Below are positions 12,100 to 23,639 of a DNA stretch of 64,000 nt, in pieces. Within the stretch, counting starts at the first letter, position 1. Every line of letters starts with the position of its first letter. A program made the position numbers and the translations under genes. The notes under the pieces were generated by a model that had not been told where the DNA came from, searched no databases, and saw nothing but the letters and a program-made list of their open reading frames with translations. The DNA comes from Tolypeutes matacus. Taxonomy: Eukaryota > Chordata > Mammalia > Cingulata > Chlamyphoridae. Location of the stretch: positions 1,806,634 to 1,870,633 of the forward strand of contig JAKSZT010038599.1 of the NCBI GenBank assembly GCA_026826555.1, read 5' to 3'.

Positions 12100-12465
12100 A
12101 ATATGGTGGACATCAACCACATGGGTACAAATTTATCCAAAATTGTACAAGCCAAGTATAAGTTCCAGCATTTTATTCACAAGACAAAGTATGAGTAATT
12201 TGTGGAACAACTCTTGGTAGTATGTTATTTGACAACAGAACTTAAATCACAGGACATTCAGGCTTTCAAAGTGTTCATGGATCAGAGGAGATGGCTTGCA
12301 CAAGAACCCCATGAATTTAATATATGCTATAAAGCATATATCAGTAAATGGAGAATACTGAGACATCATAATCAGAAAGGAAAGATCACCTTAAAGACTT
12401 ACATAATAAGTGCATGGAATGTCCTTGCCAACATTGAGGATTGGTTTCCAAATTTAAAGTTATAA
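12100..12465 (+). pseudogene. Unidentified broken ORF, possible processed pseudogene or lost exon
   Basis: One frame is open from about 12106 to the stop at 12463-12465 except for a single TAA at 12196-12198, giving about 118 codons either side of it. The stretch after that stop is 87 codons and rich in Trp, Tyr, His and charged residues, which is coding-like composition, and unlike the Leu/Phe/Ile-rich shadow ORFs of this AT-rich window. There is no initiation codon after the stop; the open stretch begins with GTG at 12202. No domain is recognised. No poly(A) tail, introns or flanking duplication was identified, so processed pseudogene versus decayed exon is undecided. Confidence 0.35.
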
Positions 12466-12479
12466 AGAAGCACACTTAA

Positions 12480-13230
12480 GTAGAGCAGAAATGTCTCCAC
12501 TAGTTGTGGATCAGTTCTGGGAGCAGGGTGATGGGCTTACTTGACAAAGATTGTTTTAATTAACTCTAAATAGCATTATCTTTTTCTTGCAGGGTGGACA
12601 CACTGTGTCTCCATTGTAGGATAGCCCCATTTGATTTAACAAGATGCTCAGATTTCCATCTGGATTTTAATTCTATTTACTGGAAGACATAAGAGAACAT
12701 TTTTATGCAAAACACTGAATGCTTGATATATTTTTAAATTACTTTTCTTGAAGTTCAAGTATTTTAAGAGGTTGCTTTAAATTTTTTTAGAAGTGCTACA
12801 AAATAAAATTTTGATCTTTAGAATAGCATGAACATAGGGTTGCCCCACATTGTTTTCATTTGCCTTAGAGAGTAATAGATTTTCTAAATTTTCTTTCATT
12901 CAAGCAAACCAAGAGTTAGCCACATATATAGTGTTCAGATTTCATGATTTCCCCCAAAATTTTAATGGCTGATAGGGTCAAACAGGACATGAATGATGAA
13001 TCTGGGTAGAAAAGTTCCATGCACCAGCCTCATTTTTTGCCTTGGTGATTGGCAATTACTTTCCAGCAGACTTCTGGTCACCGTGAGTGATGTGGATAAC
13101 CTTCCCACTCACTAATATCCAAATTTCCTCTAGGAATTTTCCTTACCCTTTCAACAATGGCTTGTACTATGTGTCTTTATACTATGCAAAAATGAGTGGC
13201 CTAATTTTTTTCATTTTTCTTAAATTATAT
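12480..13230. other. No feature identified
   Basis: AT-rich sequence without a supported ORF. 'ttttcttgcag' at 12584-12594 reads like a splice acceptor, but the following sequence has early stops in all three frames. Confidence 0.35.
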
Positions 13231-13234
13231 TAAA

Positions 13235-13460
13235 TAAATTAAGTCATTGTCACATGTCAGCTGCTGGGATTATATTATAGGCCTCATATCACAAAATCTT
13301 TAAAGGACTAAAATGTAAATTCTATTATTTTCATTTTAATGGTGAGAATATCAAGGTTTAAACAATGTCAATGTCAATGTCACAAGACTCTTCATGGAAG
13401 GGAGGGTAAGAAACCCTGGAATTTAGCTGTAGTCTGAAATGCTTAGATGTTATACTAATT
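13235..13460 (+). repeat. MIR SINE relic
   Basis: In order: a catgtcag-like word, a 'ttattttcattttaatggtgagaa' equivalent of the MIR 'attttacagatgagga' core, an 'atgtcacaag' equivalent of 'aggtcacaca', and an 'aaaccctggaatt' equivalent of the 'aacccaggt' tract. The direction is plus. There is an imperfect 6-bp triplet (TCAATG) at 13366-13382. Confidence 0.6.
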
Positions 13461-14539
13461 TTCTTTGATGGGAGACAAAAAATATTAGTTGAATGTTCAA
13501 TAATTATTCCATAAATACTTTTGAATGAAAGAATGCATACCAATTATAGGTTAGTCTGGCTTTATTAATGAAAGTAAATTCACTGCACCCTTTTCTGACT
13601 AAAGTCTTGTATTTGAGTACAGGGACACTTCTTATACATCCATTTGAGTCAAATGATAAGACTTACCAGATAGGAATTAATCTACTCTTTTTATGTGGAC
13701 TTTTGTATTCATACCAATAGCATATATTTTTCAGCACGTGACCTAGCAATGATTAATGGGTATTTGGGTAATGTCTATTGATCACCAAAGGAATAAAATA
13801 TACAGTGAGGATTTTAGTCATAAGAAAATTCAAAGACAAGGCAGAAATGTGGTTTCTTCAACTGAACTGAACCTTCAGAGCACCAACTTGGTGCTGGATT
13901 GAATTACCTATCTGCCTAAGGACAAAATTGGCTTCAAATTCTGCATTAGAAACAGACACATAGGTAGCAGTCAGTGAACCCAGCTGGGAGCGTTAGAGCA
14001 ATTTGAGAGCAGAGAGCTGATCAAGAGCTCACAAAAATGAATTCCCATATGCATATAACATATATGGCAATTCTGGACACAATTTTAAAAGATCCTTTAT
14101 ACTTTTCAAGCATGAAATATATTTGTTACTACTCATTGACAACTTTGCTTCTAAAAAGAACTCATTTAAGCTATTATAATTAGATATCTCCATTCAACGA
14201 AACGAAGCATGTTAACTTCACTAGGTGATAATTAACTATCCAGTAAAATATTATTATGGATTATTAATGCTTTAAATTGTATACAAGGGCATTTTACATG
14301 GAACAGTAACATTTTTAATGCACTGGAATCAGAGCAACTTCTTCCTATCTCTGTATGAAAGTAACAGATGATACCTATCAACACTCATAGCAAATATAAA
14401 AAACATACCTGCCACAAAGATTCCACAAAACATATTCACATAGAAAAATAACATCTATTTTTGCATGATTCAATTCGTTTTAGAAAGATAAAGAGGGCGT
14501 TTTAAATTTTGTTTATGTTGTTTTGATATTTTTACATAG

Positions 14540-14670
14540 ATTTTGCTGTGATTAGCCAGACATGTGATAATAACTCAATGCATTGCTCTTTAATGGGAGA
14601 AGTGCAGTCATTATATGGTCTATATACTTTTAAACGGGGGAATTGTCCCTTCGCCCAATTTATTCCTCAG
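14540..14670 (+). other. Exon-like segment with acceptor and donor signals
   Basis: A 131-bp segment lies between a good acceptor (a T-rich tract ending 'tttttacatag' at 14539) and a CAG|GTAAAC donor at 14671. The single frame compatible with both ends is open throughout: two bases finishing a split codon, then 43 codons, ending on a codon boundary. The peptide has four cysteines (spaced so as to suggest two disulfides), few hydrophobic runs and mixed composition, unlike the window's chance ORFs. The frame continues past the donor to 14769. I do not recognise the protein. An extracellular-domain exon would fit the cysteines, but that is inference. No partner exon was located in the window. 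Confidence 0.35.
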
Positions 14671-14790
14671 GTAAACATATACTTTCTCTTGATTTGTTTT
14701 TCTATTGGAAGATTGTTGCCATTTATTGGTAAGGGTCCTATGGAGTTCAATTTGTTAAACAAATCATAAAAAAGAGTGATGACTTGGAAG

Positions 14791-15225
14791 GAGTGTGTAT
14801 TAATCAGACTATTCTAGGGAACAGAACAAACAAGAGTTATATATTATGAAATATTTATAGGAATTTGCTCACTTGCCTGTGTGGATGGGCAAGTCCAATT
14901 TCTCTAGGGCCAGCCACAAGCTGAGAACTCAGATGAAGGCTTTCAATGAATTCCCCAGGAGAAGCTGGCTGGCTGAAGTAGAGATGGAAATTCTCCCTCC
15001 TGACTGCAGAAATCATCATTTCTCCTTTCAAGGCCTTCTTTCTTTGTTGAAAACATGCTCCTCAGTTGACTGTAGGTGTAATTAGCCATAGATGCAATCA
15101 ATTTCCTGATTATTTAAATCCATGAAATATCATCACAGTAACAATCAGGTCAGTGCTTCCTTGACCAAACAACTGGTCACCATAACCTGGCCAAGTTGAC
15201 ACATGAAATTAACCATCACAGAGTG
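14791..15225 (-). mobile_element. Solo ERVL LTR with perfect 5-bp duplication
   Basis: The LTR is 14796-15220 (425 bp), reading TGTATTAATC... to ...AACCATCACA on the plus strand, between perfect GAGTG copies at 14791-14795 and 15221-15225. It belongs to the family of the provirus at 40.6 kb but is more diverged from it than the copy at 4161-4611, particularly in its middle. It lies about 125 bp downstream of the exon-like segment. Confidence 0.9.
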
Positions 15226-15569
15226 AGTCATATTAATTTTGCCAGATTTACAAACAAGCTTGCATCTATAAAATACAAGTTCATGAAAATTATTACAAAA
15301 ATTTTTAAAAGACTTGAATTATGTCTTCCTACACTTTGGGCAATTAGGTAGCATGTTTCCTGGTGGAAGAGAAGAAATGATGCAGAAAATGAAAAGTAAA
15401 GAAGGAAAAGATGACCACTGACCTTCTTTGGTAGCTTGTCTTGATAGTAACTCCAGGAAATTATTTAAAATAAAATAAAGACATATATCTCAGATTTCAA
15501 GTTGTGACCACTTAACTATTGGGACCTTATGAATAAACAATATCTTATTTCTTCCTATTTGCTTTGTAG

Positions 15570-15730
15570 CATTAGAAAATTTACATAGTCTCTTTTTGCT
15601 GTATTGTCCTTATTATAAAAATGGAGATAATAATATTACTCATAGGGATCTAGGAGATTAATATGTTAATGTGATATGCTCTTAGAAAAGTGCCTGACGC
15701 ATAGTGCTAGTCAAATTTTAGCAATCTTTA
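15570..15730 (+). repeat. MIR SINE relic
   Basis: The words 'aaaatggagataataat', 'tcataggga', 'gtgcctgacgcatagtgc' follow the order of the MIR 3' part (aaaatggggataataat, tcatagggtt, gtgcctggcacatagta). Plus orientation. The flanks 15226-15570 and 15730-16730 show no gene. Confidence 0.7.
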
Positions 15731-16730
15731 CTCTGCAAATTGGGTATTCATAATACCAAGGTGCTATCTTCCTGACAATCAAAATGATGGTTATAAAAAT
15801 TGTGTTTCATTGCAACATGATGTGTAGTACCGATGCCAAAATGATTCAACAAAATCTATGAATTCGATGCTAAAGGCTTAGATACATATTTTGGTAGTGA
15901 TTTTACAAAAAGAGATATATTATTCCTTAGAGGAAAATTGAAATTACTAAATAATAGAATGGAAAATATTGATTTTTATGACGTATACTGATTTGATTGT
16001 TTATAAGACTTGAGTGACTGTAGTAGTTACCTATATCTGTTAGTGACTATTAAATATATAAATGTACTAAATTTGTTTAATTACTATTCCATTTATAGAA
16101 TGTAAAGTCCCTCCCCCTTAAATTTTGGAATTATGTTATAAATTCTAGACAGTGAGGCAAATTTACTAAACTGGACACATTGAAAGCCTGAAGATTACAC
16201 TGCCTCTTAGAATTTGGACAAATGTTCTTTTAAATGAAGAACTAGCTTTCTTGCCCATATTTATGAATGCTTTGTGTGTGAGAGGAAAGGAGTCTCCCCA
16301 GATTTTACCTTTGCAATGAAAGCATTTTTTTAAATAAAAATTTGCATATTTTTTAAAATTAAATTTTAATTTTTTGTCCACTCTTCAATAAACAGCCTTG
16401 TGATGTATTCTTCTGCAAAGTTACTTCAATCTTATTATGTTTCAAGATTTAAACCAATATCAAGAGTTAACCAAAAAAGTTCATCTCCCATCCCAGACAT
16501 TAACAATATAATTGGGGAGAAAAGATTAATCAAAAGAGTTACAATGTAATGTATTGAGTATAAAGGTATAAGGAAAGTGACAAAACATGATTTTGAATTT
16601 TAGAAGTAATACAGATTACTTCTGCATGGGGTTTCAAAGAAAATTTGAAATTTATGATCAGCCAAGAAGGATATATACACTGCCTAGCCTTCAGGTCTAG
16701 AATGGTAACAGCAACCCTCTGTTACTAGCT

Positions 16731-17190
16731 ATTTCAGTTATCTATTGCATAACTAACCACCCCAAAATTTGTAGCTTAAAGGAATAACAACCATTTACTT
16801 AGTCATACTCTTTCAATTTTGGTAGGATTTATACGACAGTTTATATTTGCTCAATGTGATGCTGACTGGGGTGGCACATGCAGCAGGATTCGGCTGGGTT
16901 CTTACCTGGGGCAGATGAAAAGACTTAGACGTGTATGGGCCTCTCTCTAGAAAGGTAGGCTTCTCACATCATGGTTCAGGGTTCCAAGAAAGTAAAAGCA
17001 GAAGCTTCCAGGTCTTTATAGAGGTGGTCTCAAAATTGGCACAGCATAAGTTTGACAAAATTGTCTTGGTCAAAGAATATCAAAACCTAGCCCAGAGTCA
17101 TGGGAATTGAAAATCAACTCCATCTTGATAGGAGGAGTGCACATATAACTGCAGGAACTGAGGATGACCATCTTTTTAACCTGAAAGCTA
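16731..17190 (+). mobile_element. Old ERVL LTR, MLT2-like
   Basis: It begins with 'ttatctattgcataactaaccaccccaaaatttg', close to the diagnostic start of MLT2-class LTRs, continues with a ggctgggtt segment near 16890 and a caagtcata-like tract, and ends near the 'ggaggagtgc' equivalent at 17133-17142 followed by the terminal part. No target duplication is visible at this age. Confidence 0.65.
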
Positions 17191-17219
17191 CAATACTAGC
17201 CCTGGAACACTGTATTTTT

Positions 17220-17530
17220 CCTTTTGATTTTCATAAACTCTTTCCATCCCTTGGTAATATTTTTTTTATTAAACTTTTCTGGAATCACCCAGTCTGTTTC
17301 CTGCTAAGATTCTGACTGATAAAATAACTGTTACTGAGAAGGGGGCCCAGGAAACAGACTTTTGCAATAGGATTCAGAAATTGTATTATGCATGTATTTG
17401 AGGGGTGTACTGATAGCTTCCTTGCCAGCAGACAATGATAATCTGTCGCAGGCAATAACAATGATAGGGGCTGCTTTTGGAAGCCATGAACCAAAAAGTT
17501 GCAAACGTTTCTGAATTTCTATTCAACCAG
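17220..17530 (+). mobile_element. ERVL/MaLR LTR end followed by internal sequence
   Basis: 'tgctaagattctgactgat' at about 17301-17319 resembles the 3' end of an ERVL-type LTR. It is followed within about 10 bases by 'ctgttactgagaaggggg', which resembles a decayed tRNA-Leu primer-binding site, and then by internal-like sequence to about 17530. The element is on the plus strand. It may or may not belong with the MLT2-like LTR just upstream. Nothing was recognised between 17530 and 18165. Confidence 0.4.
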
Positions 17531-18165
17531 AGATGAGAGAGCATGTATAGGAGGGGATTCTAGGATATTGAGTTAAATAGGACGAAATATAATCCTTTAT
17601 TGATTTTATGATAAACTTAGTATTTAATGCAGTAGTTTCTGAATTTGGGTGTGCTAATAGTAGTTTGCTCATCTGAATAATTGAAGCCTAGGTTTCAATG
17701 GCTTATTGTCATTGAGGTGAAAATCCCAGAAATTCCTAGGTATGTTGTAAGGAAAGAATTCAAAGACTAGGGATAAGGAAATGCTATATGCAACCTATTA
17801 AGACATTCTCTACCCACAAACAGAATGATTCAAAGGATAATCCCTTCAAAACATTAAGAAATGCTTTAATGAGAGGAATACAAGAATCCTTGAATTGTTC
17901 TGTGGTATGTATCTTATGTAGGCCAGAGAAGACTGTGGGGTGTTATAATGAAATTGAATTCCCTTATCTCTATAGGAATAATGGAATTATAAAGTAGTAG
18001 AGGCAGGTGAAAGCACTGAAACTTTAGAGACAAGAGAAGAGCAATTATCTCAATAATCCATAAATAGGAAATTATGGCCAGTGATTACACCAACAGGGAT
18101 CTGTGCTGTTGGCTAATTTATCACTGTATCACTAGAAAGGATATTAATGATTAGATACTAGTCTG

Positions 18166-19464
18166 CAGCTTGTTTTAGTTTGTTAAAGGCTGACAATGTA
18201 AAAATACCATAAATGGGTTGGCTTTTATAATGGGAATTTATTAGGGTAAAATCTTACATTTCCAAAGCTGTGAAAATATGCCAATCAAGTCACCATCAGA
18301 GATACTGTCTCACCAAAGGTTGGCTGCTGGCAGATCCTGGACTGCTACCATGTGGCAAGGCAAAATGGCAGCCAGTCTCTGCTTTCTCCTCCAGGCTTAC
18401 TTTCTCCCTGAGCTCAGCTGTGGGCTATCAGGCATATGAATCATCTCTTGCAGTTCCCCAGGCTATGTCTCTTCAGCTTCGGGCTGCTCAGTTGATGTAT
18501 TGGTCAGTCAAAGGGGTGCTGATGCAAAGTACCCGAAGTCTGTTGGCTTTAATAAAGTGTATTTATTTGGGGTAAAAGCTTAAAGTTATGCCCTGAAAAG
18601 TCCAACTCAAAGTTACTTCCTTACTAAACTCTGTTGCCATGTATTGAAGCTAGATGGCCAAAAAGGTTTGCATGGGTTAGGCCTTCTCTTCCTTCTTAAG
18701 GCTCCATGTGTTCAGCTTCTTCTGATCTCAGCTGTAGGCTGGCATAGAGCTCACCTGTTTTCCCAGTTCTCATTTCTTTCTGGGCTCAGTTGCTCTGTTC
18801 TCTTCACAAGGTCAGCTTTAAACTATCCGACAAATGGTTCATCTCTCTTCCTTCCCAGGGCTTCTGCCTTGACTATGGAGCTGTCTCTCTTCCTCTGTGT
18901 ATCTTCTCTGTGTATCTACTTCTGTGAATGTCCATTTATATAGCACACCAAGAGGATGGGGTCTCAACTCTGCATACCCTAATGACATGGTCAAATCAAA
19001 GCCCTAATCTTAACATAATCAAGTAAATGTAAAACCTTTGAATTTAATACAATCAGAGGGTATCATGCCTGGAGGAACAGGCCAGTTTACAAACATAATC
19101 AATATCTCTTTTTGGAATTCATAAATAATATCAAATGTCTGCAGTTGATTTCAGCCCCCACCCTCTTTCTCAGCCTCGTGGTATTTCTCTTTCTATGGTT
19201 GTTTGTGATCCTGGAACCCTCTCACACATGGCAGGGTAAAATGTCAGATCTCTTTTTCTCTATGTTTCAGAATGTGTCCCCTGTTTATAAATGACTCCAC
19301 CAAGATGGCTGGGATCCACCCTGGGTCACACCTCACTGAAGTATTCCAATCAAAGACCTTCAACTGAATTCAATCCAATCAAAAAGTCCCATGCTCATAG
19401 GACTGGCTTAACTTAATAACATAATTTTTTGGGATTCACAAAAGTCTCAAACCAGGACACAGCT
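18166..19464 (-). mobile_element. Solo LTR family A, split by a nested LTR
   Basis: The outer LTR occupies 18171-18495 and 19149-19459 (about 636 bp once the insert and one copy of its duplication are removed), reading TGTTTTAG... to ...CCAGGACA on the plus strand. It is flanked by perfect CAGCT copies at 18166-18170 and 19460-19464. Its two halves match, in reverse, the plus-strand LTR at 1608-2078. The perfect duplication shows that it integrated here as one unit before the second LTR landed in it. Confidence 0.88.
18491..19148 (-). mobile_element. Solo LTR family B nested in family A
   Basis: The inner LTR is 18496-19143 (648 bp), TGTATTGG... to ...GTCTGCA on the plus strand, between perfect GTTGA copies at 18491-18495 and 19144-19148. 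It matches the LTR at 25787-26349 in reverse: for instance 18510-18575 is the reverse complement of the 3' end near 26260-26340. Nesting shows that family B was active after this family A copy inserted. Confidence 0.9.
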
Positions 19465-20760
19465 TAACATATAATGGCAAAAAATTATCTTTGTATGGTG
19501 ACCAGAATCAAAGCTAACACACTGTATTAAATAACTATAGCCTTTTAATCAATAAACCAATTCCAAACTCCATTTCAAAAAATCTGCATCCCTTTGAGGA
19601 AACATCTTGCAATATAAACTTTTGGTTATACATTATGGATCCAGTAAACTTACCGAGAATTTAGAGAGACATGTTATCTACTCCCGCAAATACAACCCAA
19701 TAAACTTTGGCAGAAAAGGGCCTGGAAAACCACAATAAACTCTCCCATTTAGAAAATGGAAGAATGCAATACACATCAGAAAATAATTCTTCCCACAGCC
19801 TTTCCCAAGAGGGACCTGTTGCTATTTATCAGAGTGACTGTATAGTGGGGAAAACAACACCCAGAACTTCTGTGATTTATAAGATTTTGGCTCTGTATTT
19901 GCAGTACTTTCTAGAAACCCAACAATCTATCACTTCTAAGTTGCTAAAAACTGTCTCTATCCTTCACCAAAAGGCCAAAGCTCCTGTCTGGCAGCACTTT
20001 GTGTTTGGGTAATTCTCCTTAATTTTTTCCCTTTCAGACCTACTTTTGATAACAACTTTCCTCTTTTACCAGCCAATACTGAATGTGCTGGTTTCCTTAA
20101 TTCTTGCCCAAAATTTTGAAAAATTTTCCTTTGCTAAAACTCTCTTCAAACTACCTACTTTGAGTGACATCTGCTTTCTTCTGGAACCCTGCATGAATCA
20201 ATATATTATTATAAACTTATAATCACCATTAAGGCCTAGGCACACATTCAAGTGGGGAGGTATCCTTACCAAACAGGAATGAGAAAGTATTGTTTTACCT
20301 CTGTGGGGGTTATAATTATTATTCCAAATATACATCTTTGGCTTCTTTGGCAATTGACTAAATCTGAGGTATTGCTTCAGTGAGTACCCATTATTCAATT
20401 ACCAAAACCTATTTCCTTTGATGGCTAAGATTTTCTTTTCTTTCTTTTTTTCCTTACAAGTGCTTGATAGATAGAATAGAATTCTATTGCCTTGAATGTG
20501 CCTTCTTGGCTTCTCATATGAAGAGTGTTTACTTTTAATGCTTCCTGAGTATTTTTCTGATTTGGCTTCAAATAATTTGTATGCAGTGAAAGAATACTCC
20601 TTTCTATGTCTCCACTTTCTTTCCATGGGCAGGATGGAGGCTTGATTGAAGGGCTGATCTATATTTTCATTTTGCATAAGGGTTAACCCTAGGACCTTGG
20701 TTTCCTGTGACAAGAATGCTAGCTCTTCTTTGGGGATAAAAGTAGCTACATGTCAAAAAT
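19465..20760. other. Retroelement-like sequence, unassigned, no gene
   Basis: It holds two ORFs of about 100 codons, plus at 19707-20012 and minus at 20399-20713. Neither shows a domain. The sequence has the uneven base composition and pyrimidine tracts of MaLR internal regions, but I could not anchor it to a primer-binding site or LTR. The perfect duplication around the LTR at 18171-19459 argues that this is not the interior of that element. Confidence 0.3.
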
Positions 20761-22380
20761 ATTGTGAAGGAATGTGCCGTTTAGATAGATTCATTGGTCA
20801 GATATTTTCGTAACCACTAGTTTGGATACCTATATTCTGGTTATAAATTGCTGACTAAGTGTCCCATATTCTGAGCATTTTAACAGGCTAAAACCAATCC
20901 AGCTGAACCAGATAATAAATTTCCAAAATTTAGAATATGTTCTCAAAAAATTAACGCTTTTAAAATATGAAAATATAACTTGAGCCTTCCAATGCTGAAT
21001 TTCATTCAATTTTTTAACTATGTTGCTGTTATTATGGAAGAGCTAGAGAATTAAGTATGAAGTGTATAGTCTATATCCTCGTGAATTAAGATGTGGACTC
21101 AAAGTTTTCGATTTCACTAAGTTGTATCTTTCAGTCAACAAAAGTTATAAATATAAATGTCCCAAGAGAAAAAATTAAGGACACTAGAGATAAACATGAT
21201 CTTTGAAATGTGATTAGAATTTTTACCTGTATTTTCTTTGGATGTTTCCTAACTGTCTTGAGTTTCATAATGCTTATCTGTATGATGAAGAAAATGGCAG
21301 TTAATCCTTAGATCTTTTTAAGGATTCTAGAAGAGAGCAATGAGGATAAGGCACAGAGAACCATACAAGATATAGTAAGGGACAAATAAATGTTCCCTAC
21401 TCAAAGTTAACTGTATATAATTTAATTTTAATATATGCTAACTCGATAATTGTTTTAATATATCTTTTTTTCTGATTGTCAAGAGATGAAAATATTTTAA
21501 TTAATTTATTTGATATTTGGATTTTCCCTTCATTTCATATTCTTTTCTTTTTGCTATTTTCTAGTCTTTTTACTGATTTAGAGGAACTACTATATATTTT
21601 GGACACTTGATTTGCTTTTTATACCACTTAAATACTTCAATTTACCTCTTCATGATAAAAATTTTCATAAGACAGCAGCATTTAGTTCTGATTTTCAAGA
21701 ATTCAGGGACATACCTATGTATTTTTACTGTCATAAAATTGTCATATAATTAGGCTTCATTTTCCTCATTTATAAATTACAGAGTTTGGAACAGAAAATT
21801 TCTAAAATTCTAAATCATAGAATGAGAAAACATTTTCTGAAATATTGAAGAAATTATAATTTTTATGCAATCTTTTTCACTTCAATAGCAATTACCACTC
21901 TTTTCACCAGACTTATGCCTGAATATATTTGCTTTTATGCAGGATATTGTGGCTTTCCTACTTTCACATTTATAGAATGGGCATAGAAAATAAAGGGAGA
22001 AGATTAGGATGAGATGCAATTTAATTTTTCATTTTTCCACATCTATGAGTTAGGCATTATTTAAACCATTTTACAAAGGAAAAATCTTTTTTAAAAACTG
22101 TCATGTACTAACTAATGATTGCTGACTTCAGAACTATTGAAACATATTTGAAGTAGAAATCTTCAAAGCAATTAGCTCTTTACTGATAAATATTTTTAAA
22201 GGTGCAGCTATTAAGTGAAAACTTAAAAATAAATCACGAAATTTAATTCCAGTTACAGAGATTAGTTGGCTGAAAAATTCTACAATATGTATTGTATTTT
22301 CCTTTGAAGTGGTGACTGAAATCATAATGCCAAGAATATCAGAAGTGTCAGAGCTTGGACTCTGAAAAAACATACTGTGA
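20760..22380. other. No feature identified
   Basis: AT-rich sequence with short ORFs only. The minus-strand ORF 22134-22373 shows no domain. No repeats recognised. Confidence 0.4.
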
Positions 22381-22389
22381 ACAAGAGAT

Positions 22390-22760
22390 TTGAGTGCAAA
22401 TGCTTGTTAATGGAGAACATCACAGATCATAGCTGTAATGAGTGAAGGAAGCAGGATAGGGCAGAACAAGGAGTTGACAAGTAATTCGACTGCAACAGAA
22501 ATCTTGGTGGATCTCATGGGAGCCTTGACCTGTGATGGCCTTTCAGAGATATCTCACATTGTAACAAGAGGAGCCAGGCATTTGCACTCCTACATTGACT
22601 GGGCATTAAATGTGGATTTCCCCTGGGGAGAAGCTTAACTAGAATAAGGCAGCTTCTTTCTCCTGAGGGCAATTCCTGGAGAAGAATTCAACTGTGAGCC
22701 ATCATCAGCCACATTCTTGGTCACTGGAAGAAGAAGAGTATCAGTCCTGAAGAGGAACTG
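22390..22760. repeat. Unassigned GC-richer, repeat-like tract
   Basis: Composition changes relative to the flanks. The tract contains a 66-codon plus ORF (22438-22638) and words such as 'agcttaactagaataaggc'. I suspect an old LTR or DNA transposon but can name no family. Confidence 0.25.
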
Positions 22761-22914
22761 GGTACATATCTCAGATCTGATATAAATGCATTAGAAATGA
22801 TTCTATGAACAGATACCTTCTGATAGCATTTTCTCAGTTTTGCTTTCAATGCCATTTTTATATATAGGATCTGTAAAAATATCAGCATTATCTAAAGGTT
22901 CAAAATGTGGACAG

Positions 22915-23110
22915 TAGGACAGACCTGAATGTTAATCATAGCTCTAATGTATAAACTGAGCCAGATGATTTGATTTTTAAGTCCCATTTGTGAAAAATGA
23001 TCTTTATAATACCTACCTTAGAATATTTTTAAGAGGTTAAAATGTGATGGTTTATGTAATACTCAGTCCAGTGTCTAAAAGTTAATGTGTACCCAATAAG
23101 TAGCATCTGT
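22915..23110 (+). repeat. MIR SINE relic
   Basis: The segment carries the MIR order: acctgaatg, a tgtataaactgag equivalent, cccatttgtgaaaaatg, 'ataatacctacctta', 'gaggttaaaatg', then 'cccagtgtct'-like and 'acccaataagta'. Plus strand. Confidence 0.7.
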
Positions 23111-23114
23111 CTTA

Positions 23115-23545
23115 TATAAGTTTGCCAGCGCTATTGTAATAAAGTACCACAGACTATTGTCTTAAATAATAGGAATTTATTTCCTCACAGTTTAGGAGAC
23201 TAGAAGTCCAAATTCAAGGTGTCAGTAGGTTAATGCTTTCTCTGAAGTCTGTGATGTTCTGGTAGTAGTTTGCTGGCAAATTATGACTCAGTCTCTGCTT
23301 CCATCACATGACCATCTCTCTCCTTCTGTTTTCTCTTCTTGGATCCAAAATTCCTCTGCTTATTAGGACACGACTCATATTGGATTAAGACCCATTTTGA
23401 TTTGGTTTGATTTTGCCTTAACTAATAACATCTCCAAAGATCCTATTTACAAATGGGCACATATCTGCAGGACAGGGGTAGAGGGGGTGTCTTTAGGCCT
23501 TGAACATGTCTTTGTAGGAGCATCCATATTAGAATATTATAAATT
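23115..23545 (-). mobile_element. MLT1-type MaLR LTR
   Basis: On the plus strand it reads as the reverse complement of MLT1: 'ctattgtaataaagtaccacagact' near 23133, 'tttcctcacagtttaggag' near 23180, 'ccaaattcaaggtgtcag' near 23207, 'ttattaggacacgac' near 23360, and 'acatctccaaagatcctatttacaaa' near 23427 (quoted words are close variants of the family's). No duplication survives. Confidence 0.75.
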
Positions 23546-23639
23546 GAAGAAGGAAACCCATTGTATGTGTCCCATTTACCTCATGTAAATAACAGTAATA
23601 ATTCTTAATTTTCTACTGAGCATTTATCATGTCTGTGAC

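Noticed and set aside
12584..12600. Splice-acceptor-like 'ttttcttgcag'
   Set aside because: The sequence following it has early stops in all frames and no matching donor.
18270..18943. 100-codon plus ORFs resembling secreted Leu/Ser-rich proteins
   Set aside because: They are the antisense strand of the nested solo LTRs and cross the inner LTR boundary only by chance.
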